32,596 nucleotides of DNA from NCBI RefSeq assembly GCF_001675045.1, contig NZ_LYPA01000051.1:1-32596 (forward strand), written 5' to 3'. Shown here piece by piece: positions 15,452 through 23,656 of the stretch (position 1 is its first letter; every line of letters starts with the position of its first letter). Source of the DNA: Paenibacillus oryzae. Its GTDB lineage: Bacteria; Bacillota; Bacilli; Paenibacillales; Paenibacillaceae. Below the pieces are notes generated by a model. It was not told where the DNA came from and did no database searches. It worked only from the letters and a program-made list of their open reading frames with translations. A program made the translations under genes and the position numbers.

Positions 15452-15635
15452 ACATTTATGTCCGTCAGGAGCTTCTTTTTATGGAAATTCAGATTGTAAC
15501 GGACATTGGCGGCCGTAAGAGCCTATTTTTACTCCCAAATGCTCGATTTTTGTGGTCCAACGGACAGGAATGTCCTTTACAATATTAGAATTTGTCTTTT
15601 TGACACTCTGCCGGTCATAAGTGACCGTTAGACTG
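15442..15635 (+). repeat. Four-palindrome intergenic element, copy B
   Basis: U1 at 15448-15466 (GCGGACATTTATGTCCGTC) lies inside a longer hairpin, GCTCCTG to CAGGAGC, followed by TTCTTTTT, so it could also act as a terminator. U2 is at 15496-15519 (AACGGACATTGGCGGCCGTA), U3 at 15557-15580 (AACGGACAGGAATGTCCTTT) and U4 at 15610-15632 (CCGGTCATAAGTGACCGTTA). Centres are about 50, 60 and 53 bp apart, matching copies A and C. Confidence 0.78.
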
Positions 15636-15642
15636 ACAGCAC

Positions 15643-15745
15643 AGTAGCGTACGGCAAATCAGCAGAGTCAGAATAGTCGATGTCGATAGTAGCAGACGGT
15701 AAATCAGCAGAGACAGAATAGTTGAAGTTGATAGTAGCGGAAGGT
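15643..15745 (+). repeat. 45-bp tandem repeat, two full units and a partial third
   Basis: Unit 1 (15643-15687) starts AGTAGCGTACGGCAAATCAG and unit 2 (15688-15732) starts AGTAGCAGACGGTAAATCAG. They differ at about six positions, and a third copy begins at 15733 and fades after about 13 bases. No coding sense is apparent. Confidence 0.75.
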
Positions 15746-15780
15746 AGTAACGTTGAAGGTGAATGTGCAAAGGTAATAAT

Positions 15781-15831
<51 letters not shown>

Positions 15832-15913
15832 GAAGGCACTCTAGTATTGGCAGCGGGAATGCAGGCTCCGGCTGTCCTGCTAAAAAGTAATAATTGACTT
15901 TAAACAAACAATA

Positions 15914-15944
15914 TTGTCCGTTGGTATTGGTGTACCTTTATAAT
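15914..15944 (+). promoter_or_regulatory. Possible promoter for the downstream methyltransferase
   Basis: A perfect -10 TATAAT is at 15939-15944. The best -35 is TTGTCC at 15914-15919 with a long 19-base spacer; TTGGTA at 15921 is too close. Transcription from here would give a leader of about 175 bases. That leader starts with a hairpin (GCGCCC at about 15951, GGGCGC at about 15972) and includes the TTTGGTTTGTACGG repeats. Confidence 0.4.
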
Positions 15945-15990
15945 AGAAGAGCGCCCGGTTACTGGGAGGAAGGGCGCTTCCCGGAAGTGC

Positions 15991-16077
15991 TGGTTTTGTA
16001 CAGTTTGGTTTGTACGGTTTGGTTTGTACGGTTTGGTTTGTACAGTTTGGTTTTGTACGGCTTGGTTTTGTATACCC
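15991..16077 (+). repeat. 14-15 bp tandem repeat, six units
   Basis: Units of the form TGGTTTGTACGGTT begin at 15991, 16006, 16020, 16034, 16048 and 16063. The central ones are identical or differ by one base, and the end ones carry an extra T. The array ends about 50 bases before the methyltransferase start and would lie in its leader. Confidence 0.88.
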
Positions 16078-16125
16078 TTACATCAACACCTTCTAACTAA
16101 TGGAGATTAATGGAGAGATGAATAA

Positions 16126-16839
16126 ATGACGGCTTCCAAGGAGCAAAGCTATTTGCTGAGTGCTGTGGAAGGCTGGTTCAACCGGCCTGATCAAATCCAG
16201 CATTATGCCAAGGAATGCGAGGAGGCTCCAACGGAGGCAGAGCAGCATTTGCTGAGCACTATGCCGGGACAAGGCTCTGTTCTGGATGTGGGCTGTGGAG
16301 CGGGCAGAATCAGCTTTATTTTGGCTGGGCAGGGTTATAGGGTGACGGGCATAGATGTTAGTTCAGGGCTGCTGCAGCTGGCTCGGCAAAATGGGATAGA
16401 TAAAGGCTTGACCATTTCATTTTTGCAGAATGAAGGGGCGGATCTGCCTTTTCCGGACGGGGCGTTTGATAGTGCCATTGTTTTTAAGGTGTTATGTTAT
16501 TTGCCGACACGGGAGCTGCGCAGCGTATTTCTTAAGGAGCTTCACCGCGTGTTGAAGCCTGGAGGGAGCTGCATTCTGACCCAGCATATTGTGCCTGATG
16601 AATTCCAGGATGATGGCAGGGATGAGCATTTTGCCAAAAGTGAAGCCGCTCGTTTCAGCATTCTGGAGCGTGGGGACCATCTTCCGCTGGGGGTTGGTTA
16701 CGTTCATTGGTTTACTGTAGAAGAGTTAGAGGAAGAACTGAACAATGCGCATTTTGATATAGAGATTTTTGAAAGCGATGAAGCGTACGGTGGTAACGGA
16801 TTTATGCAATTGGTTCGCCTTAGCAAAAGGAATAATTAA
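16126..16839 (+). CDS. Class I SAM-dependent methyltransferase
   Basis: This 237-residue cytoplasmic protein carries motif I LDVGCGAG at residues 53-60, the ribose-binding acidic residue D77 in GIDVSSG, and the later motif LHRVLKPGGSCILTQH typical of Methyltransf_11 proteins. The substrate is unknown. ATG 16126 follows GGAGAG at 16112-16117. It is not closely similar in sequence to the methyltransferase at the left end of the window. The next gene begins about 150 bases on, past a partial hairpin (GTTCT..CCCAT with ATGGGAGAGAAC, 16919-16959) that lacks a T-run. Confidence 0.88.
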   Translation: MTASKEQSYLLSAVEGWFNRPDQIQHYAKECEEAPTEAEQHLLSTMPGQGSVLDVGCGAGRISFILAGQGYRVTGIDVSSGLLQLARQNGIDKGLTISFLQNEGADLPFPDGAFDSAIVFKVLCYLPTRELRSVFLKELHRVLKPGGSCILTQHIVPDEFQDDGRDEHFAKSEAARFSILERGDHLPLGVGYVHWFTVEELEEELNNAHFDIEIFESDEAYGGNGFMQLVRLSKRNN

Positions 16840-16991
16840 ACCCGAGCCATTCGCGCTAAAAATTATTCCGTTCGAGTTACATCTCGTTCCTCTTGAATAT
16901 CCTCTTATTCGCATTATGAGTTCTCCCATTCACAATATACATCCTATGGGAGAGAACTGGCCTCTTTAAGGTTAAAAGGAGCTTAGCCATC

Positions 16992-17603
16992 ATGGAAATG
17001 GACTTTATGGAAATGGATTTTATTATTGTTCACGGATCGCCCGGAAACGGTAAATCAACCTTGTCCCGCATGCTTAATGAGCATTTGAAGTCGCCTTATT
17101 TTGAGTTCGGCTGGATACCGGAATTTCGTTCCTTGACGCCTTCCCTGGACATCTCTCAGGCGGCGGAAGAGCAGCTTTCCTTTGAAAACCTAATTTTGGT
17201 TGCCAAAAATTATAACTGCCACGGCTTTAAAAATATCATTCTCACCGATCTGAACGACATCAGAATGCTGGATATCCACCAAATATTCAAAGGTTACCGG
17301 TATATCATTTTGACTTTGTACAGTGACAATGACGACATCATTAAGCAAAGAGTGTTAACGCGAGACAACGGGAATGAATACAAGGACTGGGAAACCTCTG
17401 TCGCGATGAACGCCTTGATTAAATCCAGAGAAAAACTGCCAAATGAATACCGCATTGAAAATTCCGGCCAACATCCGGAAACGGCCTTGCAGCTTATGCT
17501 GGAGCTAATGGCCGCACATGAGCCGGCAGATGCGGACGATATTAATGTTATTGAACAGCGCGAGTACTATTACAGCTATATAGACCACACACAGGGAGAT
17601 TAA
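16992..17603 (+). CDS. P-loop nucleoside-triphosphatase/kinase of unknown substrate
   Basis: The 203-residue protein has a Walker A motif GSPGNGKS at residues 15-22 after a hydrophobic strand FIIVHG. A later RVLTRDNGNEY segment resembles the lid of small nucleotide or shikimate-type kinases. The first ten residues are a duplicate, MEMDFMEMDF, from a 15-bp tandem repeat that creates two in-frame starts (16992 and 17007). AAAGGAG at 16976-16982 best fits 16992. It ends one base before the first ABC gene, so translation is probably coupled. A link to the exporter's cargo is possible but unproven. Confidence 0.8.
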   Translation: MEMDFMEMDFIIVHGSPGNGKSTLSRMLNEHLKSPYFEFGWIPEFRSLTPSLDISQAAEEQLSFENLILVAKNYNCHGFKNIILTDLNDIRMLDIHQIFKGYRYIILTLYSDNDDIIKQRVLTRDNGNEYKDWETSVAMNALIKSREKLPNEYRIENSGQHPETALQLMLELMAAHEPADADDINVIEQREYYYSYIDHTQGD

Positions 17604-17604
17604 C

Positions 17605-19422
17605 ATGGAACGGCAAGTTACCTATTCAACCCCGGCAACAATGGCTAGATTGCTTCATTATTCAAAGGCTTATTATCTTTATTACATAGGTTTGCTGCTA
17701 ATCGTGGTGTGCGCTTCATTTGTTAATTTGGGTTATCTGGAGGCTGTCAGGCAAATTGTGTCCGGGGCAACCTCAAAAACATTGCAGCCGGTTTATTACG
17801 GAGCTGTTTTGGCCGGGTTAACCACAGGGCTGCAGCTAGCCTTAAGCCTGCTTCAGGAAAAAGTAATGGTTAAATTAAAAAACCAGTCTATTACAAGCAT
17901 GCAGAATCACGTGCTGAATGAGCTGTATGGAAAAAAGCAGGAGGAGTTGGACCGATTCCACAGCAGCGATCTGGTTGGCAGATTGCTTAACTCCGTAACC
18001 GCCGCTCAAACGGGCATTAACGAAAAAGCGTTAACCCTGTTTAGCAATGTGATGCAGGTGGTTATGGCGATGGCTTATTTCACATGGCTGAATCTTCCGC
18101 TGACGCTTGGGCTGATAGGCTTTGCGCTATCGTACCCGCTGCTTGCTTATCCCATTTCGCGTTATTTGCGGGTTTTACATGATCGCCATGGCGACGACAT
18201 TGCGCATCGAGATATTGTCCTTCAAGAGGCCGTGCAAGGCAGCCAAGATGTCAAAGTTTATCGGCTACAGGGCTACTTGGCGGGTTTGCTTGGGAAAAGG
18301 CTTGACAGGGCGTTTGCCCGGGCTCTAAAAATTTCTCTTTTTGAAAGAGGAAGCGAAGGCCTCAACCGCCTCGCCACGTTTGGGGGCATGATTTTTACGC
18401 TTAGCTTTGGCGGTTATCAGACGCTGAAGGGCGACTTGGCGGTTGCGACGCTTGCTACCTTTGTCGTTACGAGCGGTCAATTGACCAATCCTCTGTTATC
18501 CATTGCGTGGCTGTGGACGGAGATGATTGGCTCTATCGCTCAAGCCAATAGGGTTTTTAGCCTTTTCGATTTACCGGATGAAGAGGTTAAAGAGGCCAAT
18601 GAAGCTCAAGAGGCCAATGAGGCTAAAAAGGCAGATAAAAGAACGGAGGCCGCCACTGCCGCACCTGAAGCAACAAACGATCTAATTGATACCTGCCAAG
18701 ACGCCATTACGTTAAAAAAGGTTTCCTTCCAGTATCGGGACGGGGCGGAGGCGTTGAAGGACATCAGCTTCCAGGTCAAAAAGGGACAGCTGGCGGCTAT
18801 TGTTGGAGCAAGCGGCTCCGGTAAATCCACCATCATGAAGCTGCTTCTGCGGCTGTATCGCCCGGACCGCGGGGAGCTGTTATACCGCAATGAGGCTATC
18901 CAAAGTTTGGAGCTGGACCACTGGAGAGCGGAAATCGGATATGTTTCGCAGGATACCGTGTTGTTTACGGGCACGGTCAGAGAGAATATTAGCTTTGGAC
19001 TAACGTCTGCTCCTCAAAGCGAAGTCGAAACGGCCGCGAGATTAGCCCATCTGCATGACAAAATAGCGTCATTCCCGCAAGGCTACGATACGATTGTCGG
19101 GGAGCGCGGAGTTGAGCTGTCGGGCGGAGAAAAGCAGCGCCTGGCATTGGCCAGAGCCTACATGAGGCGCCCGAATCTGCTGCTGCTGGACGAACCGACC
19201 TCAGCGCTGGATATCGAAAATGAAGAGAAGTTCAGAGCTTCTTTGCTGGAGCTGATGAAGGGGCGCACCACCATTATGATCGCCCATCAATTGGACACCG
19301 TGACTAGCGCCGATCTCATTATTGTTCTAAAAGACGGCAGAATTGAAGAGACGGGAAGGCATGAGGAATTAATGCTCAGGCGAGGACATTATTATGCACT
19401 GGTGCAGAGCCAGCTCGCATAG
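17605..19422 (+). CDS. ABC exporter half-transporter, subunit 1
   Basis: The 605-residue protein has a six-helix exporter membrane domain (about 1-320). A nucleotide-binding domain follows, with Walker A GASGSGKST at 401-409, Q-loop YVSQDTVLF, signature LSGGEKQR at 505-512, Walker B LLLLDEPTSALD and switch histidine in IMIAHQLDT. All ATPase motifs are intact. Between the domains is an unusual Glu/Ala/Asn/Lys-rich linker, partly an 18-bp tandem repeat (EANEAQ, EANEAK). With the next gene it probably forms a heterodimeric exporter of a peptide, lipid or drug. It starts one base after the P-loop gene. Confidence 0.9.
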   Translation: MERQVTYSTPATMARLLHYSKAYYLYYIGLLLIVVCASFVNLGYLEAVRQIVSGATSKTLQPVYYGAVLAGLTTGLQLALSLLQEKVMVKLKNQSITSMQNHVLNELYGKKQEELDRFHSSDLVGRLLNSVTAAQTGINEKALTLFSNVMQVVMAMAYFTWLNLPLTLGLIGFALSYPLLAYPISRYLRVLHDRHGDDIAHRDIVLQEAVQGSQDVKVYRLQGYLAGLLGKRLDRAFARALKISLFERGSEGLNRLATFGGMIFTLSFGGYQTLKGDLAVATLATFVVTSGQLTNPLLSIAWLWTEMIGSIAQANRVFSLFDLPDEEVKEANEAQEANEAKKADKRTEAATAAPEATNDLIDTCQDAITLKKVSFQYRDGAEALKDISFQVKKGQLAAIVGASGSGKSTIMKLLLRLYRPDRGELLYRNEAIQSLELDHWRAEIGYVSQDTVLFTGTVRENISFGLTSAPQSEVETAARLAHLHDKIASFPQGYDTIVGERGVELSGGEKQRLALARAYMRRPNLLLLDEPTSALDIENEEKFRASLLELMKGRTTIMIAHQLDTVTSADLIIVLKDGRIEETGRHEELMLRRGHYYALVQSQLA

Positions 19423-19442
19423 GAGAGGAGAGCGGAATTGTT

Positions 19443-21281
19443 TTGAACCCAGAAATGAACACAGGAAACAATAGGGAGACCAGCACGGGGAGCAACGCAG
19501 AAATCAATACCAGAAAAACGCTGGTTTTACTCTTTACTTATGCAAGAAAGCATTGGATCATCCTTCTGTTCCTGCCTCTGTTAATGGGAGTAGATATCGG
19601 CTTTGAAATTGGGGTTGCCCAGGTTCAGGGGTTGTTTATAGATACGGCAAGCAAGGGCGTCATGACGGAATTGATGAATGTAACAAAGCTGGTTGTTTGC
19701 TTGCTTCTTGGCGCTATTGTGCTGTTGGCGCTGCACAAGCATCTGATTGTCAAGCTGCTGGGATATGTGCACAGGGATTTGACCCTGAAGCTGTTTGATG
19801 TCGTCAACTATATGCCCTTCCGCAATCGCCAAAGCTATCACTCCGGCGAGCTGGTGACAAGGCTGAAGGAGGATACCGAGCACGGGTCGTCCATCATTGA
19901 AGCCCTTGTTGAATACGTTACCGTATTTGTTCTCATCCTGCTGTCGTTTATTTATTTGATAAAAATAGATCTGGTATTGGCTGTATTGGGAGCCGTCAGC
20001 TCACCGCTTCTGTTTTTCATCGGCCGTTTTTTCGATAAAAAAATCGCGATTCAATCCGATGATGTACAGCACAAGGAGCAAGCGCTGCGGGAAACATCGC
20101 AGGAGTTTGTTCAAGGTTTGCCGATTGTCAAAACGTATCGGGCCAAAGGCCTTTACCTTGGTCAATTTATGAAGCAGCGAAAAGCGTTAAATCAGTCGCA
20201 AGCCAGGCTTGCCATGACCAATGCCATGAGCCGCGGCTTGACGGAGGGCAGCTACCAGCTCATCTACATTGCAGCCCTTGTCTTTATAGCCATCGCGGCA
20301 ACGAGAAATACGATGACGCCGGGCGCAATTGTAACCTTCAGCGTTTTGTTTGAGCTGGTCGTTTGGCCGGTTATCGGCCTCTCGGATCAATATAGCCGCG
20401 TACAGGAAGGCGTTGGCGCATTTAATCGCATTTACCGTCTCTTGAAGTTCGAAGCAGCGGGAGGAACGGTAGGCAAACACCCGCTGTCTTCCGGAGCAGC
20501 AGGCGAAACGGTAGGCAAGCACCCGCTGCCTTCCACTCCGGGGGAGCATACGTCTACTTCTCCGCCGGACGGAGATACGGTCATCTCTCTGCAGAATGTA
20601 TCCTTCCAGCCAGAAGGGGCCGACAAGCCGCTTCTGAGCGAAATTAGCTTTCAATTGAAGAAGGGGGAAAAGGTGCTGATTATCGGGCCAAGCGGCGCCG
20701 GTAAATCTTCGTTGGCAAGATTGTGCTCCGGCCTGTACGAGCCGACTGGCGGAGAGGCGTTTATCGGGGGCGATGGGGAAGGCGACGATTCCGGTCTGGT
20801 GTTTGTGAGCCAGTCGCCATACCTGTTTTCGGCAACAATAAAGGAAAACATTGGCTTGGTAAAGCCGCAGGCAAAGGATCAGGATATTAGAGCGGCCGCC
20901 ACCCTGGCGGGACTGGACGCGTTCATTGACGGGCTGCCGGACGGGTACGATACCGTCATCACGGAGCAAGGGAATAATTTTTCCGGCGGACAAAAGCAGC
21001 GGATTTCTTTATCCCGGGCATTTCTCCATAAGGAATGCAGCCTGGTTATTATGGATGAACCAACCTCCGCCCTTGATGCAGCTAACGAACAGAAGCTTGT
21101 AGACTCCATAAGGTTGTATTTGGAAAATAAATCTGCCATTCTAGTTACACATCGACCTGCTCTTGCTTCATTGGCTGATCGGATAATCGTCATGAATGAC
21201 GGCGGCATTGCGGAGGAAGGCACCCATGAGGAGCTGACCCGCCGAGATGGCTTTTACAGCCGCTTTTTGCGGGGAGCCTGA
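19443..21281 (+). CDS. ABC exporter half-transporter, subunit 2
   Basis: The 612-residue protein has a polar N-terminus rich in Asn, Thr and Glu, then a six-helix membrane domain. Its ATPase domain has Walker A GPSGAGKSS at 415-423, FVSQSPYLF, signature FSGGQKQR, Walker B LVIMDEPTSALD and histidine in ILVTHRPA. The linker holds a 14-residue repeat (TVGKHPL twice) encoded by a 42-bp-period DNA repeat. TTG 19443 is chosen because GGAGAGGAGAG lies just upstream; ATG 19455 is the alternative. It is 20 bases from subunit 1 and surely its partner. The cargo is unknown. Confidence 0.9.
   Translation: MNPEMNTGNNRETSTGSNAEINTRKTLVLLFTYARKHWIILLFLPLLMGVDIGFEIGVAQVQGLFIDTASKGVMTELMNVTKLVVCLLLGAIVLLALHKHLIVKLLGYVHRDLTLKLFDVVNYMPFRNRQSYHSGELVTRLKEDTEHGSSIIEALVEYVTVFVLILLSFIYLIKIDLVLAVLGAVSSPLLFFIGRFFDKKIAIQSDDVQHKEQALRETSQEFVQGLPIVKTYRAKGLYLGQFMKQRKALNQSQARLAMTNAMSRGLTEGSYQLIYIAALVFIAIAATRNTMTPGAIVTFSVLFELVVWPVIGLSDQYSRVQEGVGAFNRIYRLLKFEAAGGTVGKHPLSSGAAGETVGKHPLPSTPGEHTSTSPPDGDTVISLQNVSFQPEGADKPLLSEISFQLKKGEKVLIIGPSGAGKSSLARLCSGLYEPTGGEAFIGGDGEGDDSGLVFVSQSPYLFSATIKENIGLVKPQAKDQDIRAAATLAGLDAFIDGLPDGYDTVITEQGNNFSGGQKQRISLSRAFLHKECSLVIMDEPTSALDAANEQKLVDSIRLYLENKSAILVTHRPALASLADRIIVMNDGGIAEEGTHEELTRRDGFYSRFLRGA
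20466..20534 (+). repeat. In-frame 42-bp-period repeat in the ABC linker
   Basis: ACGGTAGGCAAACACCCGCT (20466) and ACGGTAGGCAAGCACCCGCT (20508) start two nearly identical 27-base blocks. The period is a multiple of three, so copy changes would keep the reading frame. Confidence 0.8.
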
Positions 21282-21707
21282 CAAAGGTATGACTATGCAA
21301 ACGATTTGATCAAATCTAAAATGAGCGCCGATAAAGAAGAGGCTTATAAACGTGCTGAAAAGGAATTCGACGAAATACTTCCGATGGGTCAATCAACGGA
21401 GAATAATTTTTTATATGTAATGATAGATGATAACGCAGAAAACGTTGGTTTTATCTGGTATGAAAAAGAGGATGTTTCGGGATTTATTTGCGATTTTTTG
21501 GTCAAGGAGAATTACAGGAAGAAAGGCTATGGATTTGAAACGATGAAATGGATTGAGCAGGATGCCAAAGATAAAGGAATGACAAAGCTCAGACTTAGTT
21601 TATTTAAATTCAATGAACCAGCCTGTAACTTGTACAAGAAACTAAATTATAATGTCGTTGAGGACCATGATGAAAATATGATAATGGAAAAAATACTATT
21701 CACATAA
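21282..21707 (+). pseudogene. GNAT acetyltransferase lacking its N-terminus
   Basis: Directly after the ABC stop codon and in the same frame the sequence reads QRYDYANDLIKSKMSADKEE, then FDEILPMGQSTENNFLYV. The acetyl-CoA-binding part YRKKGYGFETMKW and the closing NEPACNLYKKLNY follow. From memory GNATs of this kind begin about 20 residues earlier with a first strand (I-x-x-M-T-x-E). That part is missing, and no ribosome site precedes the only early starts (TTG 21306, ATG 21321). The gene has probably lost its 5' end by a deletion at the ABC stop. Expression by readthrough or reinitiation cannot be excluded. Confidence 0.6.
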
Positions 21708-21744
21708 GTCATTCACACTTTAAAACAGTGAGAGGCTGGTTGCA

Positions 21745-22659
21745 ATGCGGAATAAGGGTTATTCATTTTCCTTAGAAGAAAGCAGTCAGATCATTAACCG
21801 CTTTGGCGCGGACTTTTTTGGTCATGTGAACGGAGGGCTTTCCGTATTTTGCAAGCGGTGGCAGCTTGATGAGCTGGCGCTTATTCCTTCATTTTCGGCC
21901 AATCTGGTGTTTACCTGCACGTCGGGCATATTTGGAGACGCCGTATTAAAAATAGGCCACCCGGACTCCGTCTATATACAGACGGAGTTTCAAGCGTTGT
22001 CTGCCTATGGCGGGAGGCCGTTTTGCAACGTATTCGACATTGATGCGGCTGGCGGCGCATTGCTGGAGGAGCGGCTTTTCCCAGGCACGCCTCTGCGCAA
22101 GCTGGACACGCTGGAGGAGCGAGTGGACCGTTTCTGCTCGCTTTATAACGGTTTGCATATGCTTCCGCCTGAAGGAATCGTATTTCCTACCTACACTCGT
22201 TGGGTGGAGCGGATAACAGATTATATGAAGGGCAGGCAGGATTGCAGTGAGCTTTACGGCCATATGGAAAAAGCTTGTGAATTGTACAGGGTTCTAACTG
22301 AAAAATATAACAGGAGCATGCTGTTACATGGCGATTTTCACCATGATAATATACTGCTAAGCAGCGAAGGCAGCTATGTCATTATTGACCCAAAAGGGGT
22401 AATCGGCGATCCTCTGTTTGATGTGCCGCGTTTTATGCTCAATGAATTCGAGGACGAGCTGACGGCAGAGCTGGCTGCAAAAATAGAGCGAATGATCGTG
22501 CTGCTGGAGAAGCAATTGGCTATCCCGGGGCCTATTTTGCGAGCCTGTCTTTATGTTGAAACCGTGATGGGGGTGTGCTGGAGCGTTGAGGACGGAGCAG
22601 GGCCTGACGAATGCGCCAAGCTGCTGGAAACGGCGGCGTTTGCCGAAGCTCTTTTGTAG
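21745..22659 (+). CDS. Aminoglycoside phosphotransferase family kinase, APH(6)-like
   Basis: The 304-residue protein has the APH catalytic loop H195-G-D-F-H-H-D201-N202 and the metal-binding D215 in IIDPKGVIGDP. The rest matches the aminoglycoside/hydroxyurea kinase group (streptomycin 6-kinase-like): VLKIGHPDS as the ATP-lysine strand and FDVPRFMLNEF after the metal site. Such enzymes phosphorylate aminoglycosides or other small hydroxyl compounds, and resistance is not shown by sequence alone. Start ATG 21745 follows GTGAGAGG. It is 20 bases from the next, broken GNAT gene, which has its own site. Confidence 0.85.
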   Translation: MRNKGYSFSLEESSQIINRFGADFFGHVNGGLSVFCKRWQLDELALIPSFSANLVFTCTSGIFGDAVLKIGHPDSVYIQTEFQALSAYGGRPFCNVFDIDAAGGALLEERLFPGTPLRKLDTLEERVDRFCSLYNGLHMLPPEGIVFPTYTRWVERITDYMKGRQDCSELYGHMEKACELYRVLTEKYNRSMLLHGDFHHDNILLSSEGSYVIIDPKGVIGDPLFDVPRFMLNEFEDELTAELAAKIERMIVLLEKQLAIPGPILRACLYVETVMGVCWSVEDGAGPDECAKLLETAAFAEALL

Positions 22660-22679
22660 ACAAGGAGAGTGGATTCAAT

Positions 22680-23092
22680 ATGTTGATCATCCGAACGGAA
22701 GGCCGGGAGGATTACGAACAGGTTCACGAGGTTAATATAGAGGCCTTTGAGCAGCGTGAGGATGAGGCGTTGCTGGTACGGCGTATCAGAGACAGCAGGA
22801 CATTTGTGCCAGAGCTGTCTATTGTCGCTGAGCAGAACGGAAAAATTGTAGGTCATTTGCTTATAAGCAAAGCGGCGGTTTATGAAGGACGGCAGCTGCA
22901 TGATGGCGGGCCGATGGCCATTCATGAGGTTGTTGTGCTGGCTCCGATTGCCGTCAGGCCTGATTATCAGGGGCAGGGAGCGGGCCAGACGAAGTGTTTA
23001 TGGTCTGCGAGCTGAGAGAAGGCGCATTAAGCCGAATTCAAGGAGAGCTCAGGTACCCGGAGGCCTTTTTTGACAAGAGCGAAAACAGGAGA
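22680..23092 (+). pseudogene. YhbS-like GNAT with internal frameshifting deletion
   Basis: The N-terminal part (ATG 22680, after AAGGAGAG) reads MLIIRTEGREDYEQVHEVNI through VVVLAPIAVRPDYQGQGAG and then stops at 23012 in a wrong frame. The family's C-terminal tail is in another frame from about 22986: DEVFMVCELREGALSRIQGE, LRYPEAFF. From memory the missing middle, including the rest of the acetyl-CoA loop and the G-H-P-x-Y-Y-P-R-F-GF segment, is about 55 residues, so roughly 165 bases are deleted at 22981-22988. The tail frame has no stop and continues in frame into the next GNAT. The gene is inactive. Confidence 0.8.
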
Positions 23093-23098
23093 GAAAAG

Positions 23099-23656
23099 AT
23101 GGAGATTAAGCAATTGCATGAGCTGAGCGCTGATGAACTGCAACAATTGGGCGCTTTTGGATACCAATCTACGGAAAAATATGAATTGACCATTGAGGAG
23201 TCGCAGGATGTCTTCAATCTGGGGCTGAAGCTGGTTTCCTTGGAGAAACCGTATATAAAATGCGAAATGAACGAGGAAGAGGATATTCAGCGTTATGCCA
23301 AGCTGGCGCGAGCCGGTTATGCACTCGGGCTTTTGATCAACAATCGTTTGGCCGCGTTGGCGGTTACGGAGCCTCAAGCGTGGAATAACACGCTGATGCT
23401 TTGGCATTTGCAAGTGCACGAGTCCCACCGACGCAAGGGGTACGGCAAGCTTCTGATGGACTTTGTTTGCCGATATGCGGAGGAGGCCGGGTTTCGTGCG
23501 GTTTCGCTGGAAACTCAAACGACCAATGTGCCTGCCATCCGATTTTACCGGCATTGCGGCTTTACAATTGAAGCTATTGATAAATCCTTGTACAGCAATA
23601 ACGATGACGGCAGCGGCGAAGCGGCGTTGTTTATGCGGAAGAAGCTACAAGCTTAG
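23099..23656 (+). CDS. GNAT acetyltransferase, streptothricin acetyltransferase (SatA)-like
   Basis: The 185-residue protein has the layout of SatA-like GNATs. An N-terminal FGYQSTEKYEL segment precedes the acidic NEEEDIQRYAKLARAGYALG. The central strand is AVTEPQAWNNTLMLWHLQVH, the acetyl-CoA loop HRRKGYGKLLMD, and QTTNVPAIRFYRHCGF with YSNNDDGSGEAALFMRKKL closes it. Family enzymes acetylate streptothricin or unknown amines, and the substrate here is unproven. ATG 23099 is chosen because AGGAGAG lies six bases upstream. The frame is open through the tail of the preceding broken GNAT, so a rare fusion product is conceivable. Confidence 0.85.
   Translation: MEIKQLHELSADELQQLGAFGYQSTEKYELTIEESQDVFNLGLKLVSLEKPYIKCEMNEEEDIQRYAKLARAGYALGLLINNRLAALAVTEPQAWNNTLMLWHLQVHESHRRKGYGKLLMDFVCRYAEEAGFRAVSLETQTTNVPAIRFYRHCGFTIEAIDKSLYSNNDDGSGEAALFMRKKLQA

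Noticed and set aside
20187..20993. 268-codon minus-strand open frame inside the second ABC gene
   Set aside because: Same reasoning: the plus frame carries all ATPase motifs, while the antisense frame is an Arg/Gln-rich shadow.
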